In this document: positions 8,624-15,257 of the stretch, in pieces
How positions within the stretch are numbered: position 1 is the first letter of the stretch
Layout: each line of letters opens with the position of its first letter
Assembly: GCF_003390375.1 (NCBI RefSeq)
Contig: NZ_QUOT01000001.1
Span: 248,001 to 312,000, forward strand
Source: Thalassotalea euphylliae
Lineage (GTDB): Bacteria; Pseudomonadota; Gammaproteobacteria; Enterobacterales; Alteromonadaceae
Direction: 5' to 3'
Length of the DNA stretch: 64,000 nucleotides
The notes under the pieces: model-generated
Seen by the model: only the letters and a program-made list of their open reading frames with translations
Told to the model about the DNA's origin: nothing
Databases searched by the model: none
Translations under genes and position numbers: made by a program

Positions 8624-9106
8624 ATGTTGCATAAGCGATTTATTATGGCAATGAGTTACAGCACAACTTCCATCGACATTTCACAGTTTCGCCAACACGG
8701 TATTGTCAACCTTGAAATTCCGTCTGAGCGAGTCGTTGTTTATCATGCGCACGGCCCATTTAACAGAGAGCTGGCTCAAGCCTTGGTAAAGCTAGAGCAG
8801 CAGGTATGCCCTGTGTTCAAAGCTAAATGGGGTTACTGGGCTGATCTATGTGTGTTTAGTGAGTCTTGTTTAGTATTGGAAGAGGCGATTGAATACTATC
8901 AAGATTACTTAAAGTCATTTAAAGCAGAAGGGTTGTCGCCTATTGCCTCTGCTTTTATCTATTCGCCAGAAGTAGAAGGTCGATCACTCGCCGAAAATAT
9001 TTACCAGCAGCTATATCAGTTTGCAGGAGTTAAATACGCTGGCTTTTCAAATTTTGATGATGGGTTAAACTGGGTTAACAATGAGTTATTGCTGTATCAT
9101 TGTTAG
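8624..9106 (+). CDS. Unrecognised 160-aa protein with a swapped C-terminal end
   Basis: I do not recognise the family. The product is soluble, has no signal peptide or membrane helix, and has several aromatic-rich patches (FKAKWGYWADLCVF, YYQDYLKSF, LYQFAGVKYAGF). The first ATG (8624) is used here; ATGs at 8645 and 8651 are possible. The last 55 coding bases before the tail recur at 15175-15229, where the frame ends LLLKQ-stop followed by a hairpin. Here it ends LLLYHC-stop. The simplest reading is that the 6.1-kb block 9094-15174 entered the 3' end of this gene and replaced its last residues. The gene itself remains full length. Confidence 0.6.
   Translation: MLHKRFIMAMSYSTTSIDISQFRQHGIVNLEIPSERVVVYHAHGPFNRELAQALVKLEQQVCPVFKAKWGYWADLCVFSESCLVLEEAIEYYQDYLKSFKAEGLSPIASAFIYSPEVEGRSLAENIYQQLYQFAGVKYAGFSNFDDGLNWVNNELLLYHC
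9039..9093 (+). repeat. Left copy of 55-bp direct repeat flanking the inserted block
   Basis: Matches 15175-15229 at 54 of 55 positions (T at 9076, C at 15212). It is the coding sequence for GFSNFDDGLNWVNNELL near the end of the 160-aa gene. Homology stops sharply at both edges, as expected for an attachment-type or recombination-generated repeat. Confidence 0.93.
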
Positions 9107-9161
9107 GCCATTTATTTTGAACCAATGAAATGAGCTAAAAATAAGTCAAACCTCAATACTA

Positions 9162-9169
9162 GATGCATT
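9162..9169. repeat. Left target-site duplication of the IS256-family element
   Basis: GATGCATT, identical to 10463-10470 on the other side of the element. Confidence 0.9.
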
Positions 9170-10462
9170 GAGGGCGTTCAGAATTCTGTGTCAGCCTAAA
9201 TTGCTAAATATCTAGCACACCATCTAACCTACCCTCGAAGTGGATGGCTAATTGCGACAATGTCAGGTTCCAACTGTGGATTGGCATTGTCCATTTCTGC
9301 GAAGCGTTCAATATGCCCGCATACAATAACTTCATCAAGCTATTTTCGTTAGGGAAAGCGCCTTTAGTTTTGGTCAATTTCCTAAACTGACGATGTACTG
9401 CTTCAATGGCGTTGGTGGTGTAAATAGCTTTGCGCACGTAGTCTGGATACTTGAAGTAAACCGACAAGTTAGCCCATTTCCTGCGCCAAGACTCAATCAC
9501 GATGGGATATAGCTTGCCCCATTTTGCATCTAATTCGTCTAAGGCTGCTTCTGCGGCATCTTTGGTCGCTGCACGGTAAACAGGCTTTAAATCAGCCATA
9601 AACGCTTTCTGGTGCTTTGAAGCAACATACTTCATTGAGTTACGAATTTGATGAATAACGCACTGCTGAACCTCCGTTTCAGGGTAGATAGTGCCAATAG
9701 CTTCGGGGAAGCCTTTAAGCCCATCAACACAGGCAATTAAAATATCGGATACGCCACGATTGTGTAAATCAGTCAGCACTGAGAGCCAGTAATTAGCGCC
9801 TTCGCTTTCCGATACATATAGACCGAGTAATTCCTTACGGCCTTCAATATTAATACCAAGAACGGTGTAAACAGCCTTACTAACGTAACGGCCACAATCC
9901 TTGACTTTGTAGTGGATAGCATCAAGCCAGATAAACGGGTAAAGCGTATCAAGGCTACGAGACTGCCACGCTTTTAGCTCTGGTATGAGCTGGTCGGTGA
10001 CGCCGGTTATCGTGGCTTCTGAGATTTCAATGCCGTACATTTCCTGAACGTGGCTGCGAATATCACGGTAGCTCATGCCTAACGCAAACATGGATAGGAT
10101 TTTATGGTCAATCTCAGCGGTTAGCTTAGTTTGATTTTTCTTAACGAGTTGAGGTTCAAATGAGCCTGTGCGGTCTTTTGGGGTTTCAAGCTCAAACTGG
10201 CCTACAGATGATTTAACCGTTTTCTTGCTTGTGCCGTTCTTACGATTAGGTTGTTGCTCTGAGTCTAGGTGTTGCTCTAGCTCGGCTTTGAGTGCAGCTT
10301 CGGTTAATTGTTTAATCAGTGGCGTTAAAACACCATCTTCACCCGTTAACCCTTTACCCGATTGAAGTTCTGCTAATGCTTTGTTGAAGTCGAAAGATTG
10401 AGTCATGTGTCATTCCTGTTTTCTTAATATTACTGAAATGACACAGATTTCTAAACACTACC
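9170..10462 (-). mobile_element. Complete IS256-family insertion sequence, 1293 bp
   Basis: Both ends are visible. The left end has GTTCAGAATTCTGTGTCA (9176-9193). The right end, read inward on the minus strand, has GTTTAGAAATCTGTGTCA. Over 24 terminal bases 18 match. The 8-bp target GATGCATT is duplicated exactly outside both ends (9162-9169 and 10463-10470), which fits the 8-9 bp duplications of this family and implies a fairly recent insertion. It encodes one intact transposase on the minus strand. The insertion lies immediately after the stop codon of the large signalling gene, which it does not interrupt. Confidence 0.93.
9204..10406 (-). CDS. IS256-family (Mutator-type) transposase
   Basis: A 400-residue transposase, the normal length for IS256. 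The DDE triad is readable as D162 (FIWLDAIHYK), D228 (IACVDGLKGF) and E335 (TTNAIEAVHRQFRK), with the family CVIHQIRNS motif at about 249-257. The N-terminal region (1-140) is the helical DNA-binding part. It is uninterrupted and lies inside intact inverted repeats, so it may still be active. Family identity is clear; the exact IS name would need comparison with ISfinder. Confidence 0.96.
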   Translation of the reverse strand: MTQSFDFNKALAELQSGKGLTGEDGVLTPLIKQLTEAALKAELEQHLDSEQQPNRKNGTSKKTVKSSVGQFELETPKDRTGSFEPQLVKKNQTKLTAEIDHKILSMFALGMSYRDIRSHVQEMYGIEISEATITGVTDQLIPELKAWQSRSLDTLYPFIWLDAIHYKVKDCGRYVSKAVYTVLGINIEGRKELLGLYVSESEGANYWLSVLTDLHNRGVSDILIACVDGLKGFPEAIGTIYPETEVQQCVIHQIRNSMKYVASKHQKAFMADLKPVYRAATKDAAEAALDELDAKWGKLYPIVIESWRRKWANLSVYFKYPDYVRKAIYTTNAIEAVHRQFRKLTKTKGAFPNENSLMKLLYAGILNASQKWTMPIHSWNLTLSQLAIHFEGRLDGVLDI

Positions 10463-10470
10463 GATGCATT
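10463..10470. repeat. Right target-site duplication of the IS256-family element
   Basis: GATGCATT, the partner of 9162-9169. Its last base is the first base of the reverse-complement stop codon of the neighbouring gene, so the stop was preserved. Confidence 0.9.
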
Positions 10471-13400
10471 TAATTTAATTCTCGGTGAATTGAAATAAAC
10501 TCTTCTGTTGGCACTGGCCGTTGCAGGTAGAAGCCTTGCAAGTAATCGGTATTTAAATTGGTTAGCATCTCTTTTTGAGCTTCGGTTTCAACAGCCTCAG
10601 CTACAACGTTCATATGTAATTTGTGAGCGACTCTTGTTACGGATTCGACAATGGTTTGGTTGATGTCGTCATTAACAATTGTTTGAATAAATTTACCATC
10701 CAACTTAACAGTATTGACGGGTAGATCCGTTAAATAAGCAAGGGAGCTCATACCTGTGCCAAAATCATCAATGGCAATCTTGCACCCACAATCGCGCATT
10801 CTTTTGATAAACCGCTTGGCTTTTACTAAGTTACTCATTGCAGCTGTTTCCGTTAGTTCAAAGCAAATTTTATCGAAGGGAATTTTCTTTTCATGCAGCG
10901 TATGCTCGACAAGCTCTAGAAAACCGTCATCACAAATTGTATTCGCAGATACATTAATATTAAGCTCAGGCATTTCATCCGGTTCAAAATATTTATTTAG
11001 CGTATTTGCAACTTCTTGCACTACCCACCTGTCAATTCGGTTAATCAAACCAAAACGCTCGGCAGAGGGAAGAAATACGTTTGGTAAAACGAATTTTCCC
11101 TCTTTATTGAACATTCTAATTAACACTTCCCAATGAAGTTTTTTCTCATTATTCACTGGTACTATTTTTTGTAAATAAAGTCTGAATCCATTATTGTCCA
11201 GGGCTTCATTGATATCTGAAACCACCTTCATTTGCGCCCGCTGAAGCTCTACTAAATCGTTGTGTTCGCTGTGAATTTGAACTTGGTTTCTACCTGATTC
11301 TTTAGCCGCATAGCAGGCTGCATCAGAATCAGACAACAAAGAACTTATAGATTCCGTATATTTATTAATTGAAACTAAGCCTATGCTAATGCCAACTTTA
11401 AATATCTTGTCTTCCCAAAAAAAGGAATAACCTTGTACATATTCCAATATTTGCTTTGCAATTGCCTCAGCCTTGGTCAAAGAGCACCTTTCGAGTAACA
11501 AGGAAAACTCATCTCCACCTAAACGAGCGAGTGTATCTCGTGATCTAATATTGGTTTGAATCAATTCTGCTATTTGTTTTAATAGTTGGTCACCAGCCAT
11601 GTGTCCGCAGGTATCATTAACTACTTTAAATTGATCTAGGTCCATATAAAGAAGAGAACTTTCTATTCCAGACTTTTGGGTATGCTCGATGACTCTTTCT
11701 AGCCTGTGCTCAAGTTCTTTTCTATTGACTAAGCCCGTTAAAGAATCATGCTTGCTGCTCCATAGCAAGTTATCAATATGTGACTGGCGCTCTGAAACAT
11801 CTTTTAATGTGATGGCAATACTGTTTTCAGTGCATGGGCTTGATAGGTTAGTAGGGGTAACGGTAATTTCGACTAATGCGTCTTCACCGTAGCGTCTTTT
11901 ACAAGTTAAAAAACTATCTTTGGGTGCGTATATCGCCTGATTCTCAATGCATTCAGCAATAACATTTTTAATATCTAATGCAGTATTTTCGTTATATAGA
12001 TGAATAAACTGTTCAACTGGGCAATCGTATAATTCTTTAAGGCGGTGCTGTAAAAGCTCTTCTGCAGCGTGGTTTACATATTCTATTTTGTTGTTTCCGT
12101 TCAGTCGTATTATTCCTTCAGACAGAGAACCGAGAGTGACTTGGGCTATGTCACGCTCTAAAGCTAGTTCTTTTTGTGCTAGCTTAAGTGACGTGATGTC
12201 ATAAAAGGTGACTACTAACCCTTCCATAACGTGTTGGTGATTCAAGTACGGCGAAATTCTAACCCTAAAAATATCGCTACCAACCATTAATTCTTCTTCT
12301 CTAAGTTGATGACTACCCATAACATCTTCAAGTATTGGCTTTAAATCTGGCATTTCCTGATGCCAAGAAACAGCAAAGAACAAATCTCCAAACCTGAGAG
12401 AACTTACTTCAGCAATTAATGAACACTGTTTTGTGTAACGCTTAATTCTGTATTCTTTATCAATAAGGAACATTGGCAGATCTAATGATTCTTGTATATT
12501 AAACAAATCTGCGGATAAACGTTTCTGCTCTTTATTTTTTTCATTAAGTTCTTCGTTAACGGTTATCAATTCTTCGTTAGTGGACTGCAGTTCTTCATTA
12601 ACCGTTTGTAGTTCTTCATTTGTGCTTTGATATTCTTCATTCGAAGTTTGCAGTTCACCGTTATAAACTTGCAATTGCTCATTGGCAGTCTCTAATTCTT
12701 CAACAACAGTTTGCAAATTGTCTCGAGTAACACTCAACTCTTGTTCGAGTTCAAGTAACATTGGGTTAGCAGATGTGAGTTGGAACGTGCCAATGTCAGC
12801 ATTAACATTGGTATATGAAAAAGTGATTAGAACCCAGTCGACCTTGCTGGGATCAAACATTTTTACATTGAGTTTTACGATTAGGTGCTTTGATTCCACT
12901 ATTAACTTCCTGTTTCCTGAAGACGCTTTATTTTGAGTTCTTCGAACCCGATAAACCATTGCTCTAAGCTCTGCTTTTAACTCGGGAACTATCCGTTCAA
13001 AAATATTTGAGGTTACCATTCCTTGCTGTTTTCGGAATAAAAAATTGGTATCTCCAAAAAGGTAGGTGTGATTGTTGTACTGGTCTATTACGATGGCATT
13101 ACCTTTTTTTTCTTCTACTAAGCTGCGCAGAGTGATACGCTCAATCTCCAATTTTTCGGAAGAAATACTAGGTTCTTTGGCTTCAAAATTGAGTTTTGTA
13201 TTTTGCTTTATATAGCGGAAACCATTTTTGGTGTGATGTGTTTTTTGATAGAGCTTATACTCGTTATCCAACACCTTGAAATCTGTGTTCTCTCGCAAGC
13301 TTTCAGATTGACCTAAAAGTAGAAGACCGTCTTTGTTTAAACTGTTATTAAACATATTGATGACCTCCTCCTGAAGGGATCTTTTAAAATAAATTAGTAA

Positions 13401-14648
13401 GTTTCTGCAGGAAATTACATGTAGTCTGGAAAAAGGTGGATCGGTAAGCAAGTTGTGCACCGAGAAAACAATTTTTTCTCTAATTGTTGCTTTCGCTTCG
13501 AGTACTTCACCACTTACTTCGAAGTACTTCTCTAGAAATTCACTGGGCAAATTTCCACATAAGCTCTTGTCATACTTACCCGTCCTTGCTTTGGCTATGG
13601 CCTTGTGGGATATATCAGTAGCAAAAATTTTGTAGTCAAACCAGTTGTTGTTGAAGGCTCTCAATTCTTCTAACATAGTAGCGATGGTAAAAGCCTCTTG
13701 GCCCATTGCACAAGCAGGAACCCAAAGCCTGAGGGTGTGAATGTTTTTATGATTATCCTGATGACTGTTAACTAGGTTTGTAACGTGCTCGCTTAAAAGC
13801 CTAAACGCTTCAGGTTCCCTAAATAGATAACTCACATGAATGAAGACATCTTTTAAAAATAAGCTTACCTCAGCTTCGCTTTGTTTAATTAGTTCAAAAT
13901 ATTCTTCTATTGAAGACAGTTTAAGGAAATTCATTCTACGAGTAATTCGTCGCAGTAATGTAGACGAACGATAGCTATTAAAGTCGATACCCGATATGCC
14001 CTTCAAATGCGTAATTAGTTCTTGAAAAACTTCTGTTTCACTTTGTTTTAATGAGACGTTATTGTTGGGTTGAGTAATTTTATTGATGTATTCAGCTAAC
14101 TCTAGTGCTGTTCCTATATGGTCTATATGAGTCGTATCTATAGCCGCAAGAGGCATACTATCATACTCTGCAGATTCCGGATTTTGTACCATGCAAACTC
14201 CGCCACTAGCGTTAATAGCTCCCATACCAATTGCACCATCGTTACCTGTGCCAGATAAGATCACGCCGATAGAAGACTTTCCGTGAAATTTACTCAAAGA
14301 AGACATGAATTGACTGATATTGGGCTTCGAAGTTAGCTCTTCAGGGGGGATTTGCAATTTTACCTCATGCTCGTCAAACGTTAAGTTTCTATTGGGAGGT
14401 ACCACATAAATGTGCCCTGGTTCAAGGAAGCTATTCTCTTCGATAACACTGATTGGCATTTTAGATATTCTTGCCAAAATTTCACAAAGCATACTATTGT
14501 GGTGAGGAGATAAGTGTTGGCAAATAACAATGGATGCTGTCGTTGTCTCAATGGTTGAAACTATTTGTTCTAATGGTTTAAGCCCACCTGCCGACGCGCC
14601 AATCGCAATGTAGTGTTTGGGTTTCTCATCAATTTTAGCACTCATCAT
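10470..14648 (-). CDS. CheB-CheR-PAS-PAS-GGDEF-EAL hybrid signalling protein
   Basis: A 1392-residue cytoplasmic multidomain protein. CheB-type methylesterase (about 10-190) keeps the Ser-His-Asp triad in GASAGG, CQHLSPHH and GTGNDG. A CheR-type methyltransferase (about 205-480) has LFREPEAF and VISCRNLLIYF, but SAM motif I reads ACAMGQEAF where GEE is usual. A coiled coil of repeated TNEELQTVNEEL units (about 636-706) leads to two PAS-like domains (about 715-960). The GGDEF domain (about 970-1140) has intact RLGGDEF and an RSRD inhibitory site. The EAL domain (about 1150-1390) has EVLIR, NVSAN, ELTE, IDDFGTG and KLDGKF, so both c-di-GMP synthesis and hydrolysis look possible. Its start overlaps the BLUF stop by one base. 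Its input is probably light through that partner; this is inference. Confidence 0.93.
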   Translation of the reverse strand: MMSAKIDEKPKHYIAIGASAGGLKPLEQIVSTIETTTASIVICQHLSPHHNSMLCEILARISKMPISVIEENSFLEPGHIYVVPPNRNLTFDEHEVKLQIPPEELTSKPNISQFMSSLSKFHGKSSIGVILSGTGNDGAIGMGAINASGGVCMVQNPESAEYDSMPLAAIDTTHIDHIGTALELAEYINKITQPNNNVSLKQSETEVFQELITHLKGISGIDFNSYRSSTLLRRITRRMNFLKLSSIEEYFELIKQSEAEVSLFLKDVFIHVSYLFREPEAFRLLSEHVTNLVNSHQDNHKNIHTLRLWVPACAMGQEAFTIATMLEELRAFNNNWFDYKIFATDISHKAIAKARTGKYDKSLCGNLPSEFLEKYFEVSGEVLEAKATIREKIVFSVHNLLTDPPFSRLHVISCRNLLIYFKRSLQEEVINMFNNSLNKDGLLLLGQSESLRENTDFKVLDNEYKLYQKTHHTKNGFRYIKQNTKLNFEAKEPSISSEKLEIERITLRSLVEEKKGNAIVIDQYNNHTYLFGDTNFLFRKQQGMVTSNIFERIVPELKAELRAMVYRVRRTQNKASSGNRKLIVESKHLIVKLNVKMFDPSKVDWVLITFSYTNVNADIGTFQLTSANPMLLELEQELSVTRDNLQTVVEELETANEQLQVYNGELQTSNEEYQSTNEELQTVNEELQSTNEELITVNEELNEKNKEQKRLSADLFNIQESLDLPMFLIDKEYRIKRYTKQCSLIAEVSSLRFGDLFFAVSWHQEMPDLKPILEDVMGSHQLREEELMVGSDIFRVRISPYLNHQHVMEGLVVTFYDITSLKLAQKELALERDIAQVTLGSLSEGIIRLNGNNKIEYVNHAAEELLQHRLKELYDCPVEQFIHLYNENTALDIKNVIAECIENQAIYAPKDSFLTCKRRYGEDALVEITVTPTNLSSPCTENSIAITLKDVSERQSHIDNLLWSSKHDSLTGLVNRKELEHRLERVIEHTQKSGIESSLLYMDLDQFKVVNDTCGHMAGDQLLKQIAELIQTNIRSRDTLARLGGDEFSLLLERCSLTKAEAIAKQILEYVQGYSFFWEDKIFKVGISIGLVSINKYTESISSLLSDSDAACYAAKESGRNQVQIHSEHNDLVELQRAQMKVVSDINEALDNNGFRLYLQKIVPVNNEKKLHWEVLIRMFNKEGKFVLPNVFLPSAERFGLINRIDRWVVQEVANTLNKYFEPDEMPELNINVSANTICDDGFLELVEHTLHEKKIPFDKICFELTETAAMSNLVKAKRFIKRMRDCGCKIAIDDFGTGMSSLAYLTDLPVNTVKLDGKFIQTIVNDDINQTIVESVTRVAHKLHMNVVAEAVETEAQKEMLTNLNTDYLQGFYLQRPVPTEEFISIHRELN

Positions 14649-15067
14649 TAGCTTCTTGCTCTGAAAAAAAGTAACAATTCCATTGTCTTATCATAATTTG
14701 GAGGTAAGTTAGGTGAATGTTCGTCAGACATGAACAACGAATAACCAGCCAATGGCTCAGCTTCACTGGATTGGTTTAGGTTTTGGAACCCCATACTCCA
14801 GTCAGGAAATAATCGCTGCTCTGCTTCCTCTTTTACTAGAGTTTTGATGGCATAGTGACGTTCGTCTGTGCAAATACTCTGGAATAATGATGCGACTCTT
14901 TCAGAGGGGCCTTCGAGCAATTGAACGAAAGATTGATTTTTGTATAGAAGTAAACCAGTTATGTCGTTTTGATCATTAAACATCCTTGCTTTTTTCAAAA
15001 GTGAAACTAATTCATTTTGTGCCATCAACGACGTTGATCTAGAGAAGTAAACTAACCTTAAATGCAT
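14648..15067 (-). CDS. Short BLUF-domain blue-light photoreceptor
   Basis: A 139-residue protein that is almost entirely one BLUF (FAD-binding) domain. The flavin-contact residues are present: Tyr7 (LRLVYFSRS), Asn31 (KKARMFNDQ), ITGLLLY (36-42), Gln49 in SFVQLLEG, and the later DWSMGF with the Trp/Met pair. The frame also has an ATG 15 bases upstream at 15082, but AAAGGG lies correctly spaced before the ATG at 15067, so that start is preferred. The stop and the next ATG share an A (TAATG), implying translational coupling to the CheB-CheR-GGDEF-EAL protein. BLUF domains commonly control c-di-GMP enzymes, so a sensor-effector pair is likely. Confidence 0.93.
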   Translation of the reverse strand: MHLRLVYFSRSTSLMAQNELVSLLKKARMFNDQNDITGLLLYKNQSFVQLLEGPSERVASLFQSICTDERHYAIKTLVKEEAEQRLFPDWSMGFQNLNQSSEAEPLAGYSLFMSDEHSPNLPPNYDKTMELLLFFRARS

Positions 15068-15174
15068 GAAATCCCTTTCCATGTGAAGATTGAACTAACA
15101 GTTTTACATTAGTAAAGAGCTTTAGATTTTTCAAATTGGGCTGCAGAGAACTTATGTTGTATCTATTGCCATCA

Positions 15175-15229
15175 CTGGCTTTTCAAATTTTGATGATGGG
15201 TTAAACTGGGTCAACAATGAGTTATTGCT
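15175..15229 (+). repeat. Right copy of 55-bp direct repeat; remnant 3' end of the 160-aa gene
   Basis: 54 of 55 bases match 9039-9093. In frame it reads GFSNFDDGLNWVNNELLLKQ then TAA (15237-15239), so it looks like the original end of the 160-aa gene left behind on the far side of the insert. Upstream of 15175 the similarity ends abruptly and there is no start codon, so this copy is not a gene. Confidence 0.9.
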
Positions 15230-15257
15230 TAAACAATAACTCATTGCTGCAATTTTT
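15216..15257 (+). terminator. Hairpin at the displaced 3' end of the 160-aa gene
   Basis: AATGAGTTATTG (15216-15227) and CAATAACTCATT (15234-15245) form a perfect 12-bp stem with loop CTTAAA, followed by GCTGCAATTTTT. Half of the stem is coding sequence. The left copy of the repeat lacks the matching arm, so the 160-aa gene has lost this terminator. It could also affect the end of dinG on the other strand. Confidence 0.7.

Noticed and set aside
9151..9173. Inverted repeat CCTCAAT ... ATTGAGG at the left edge of the insertion sequence
   Set aside because: Half of it belongs to the target duplication and the IS end, so it exists only because of the insertion. It has no T-run to be a terminator.
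9094..15174. Possibility that the repeat-flanked block is a composite transposon made by the IS256 element
   Set aside because: Only one IS copy is present and its own 8-bp duplication accounts for its insertion. The 55-bp repeat is much longer than any target duplication of that family.
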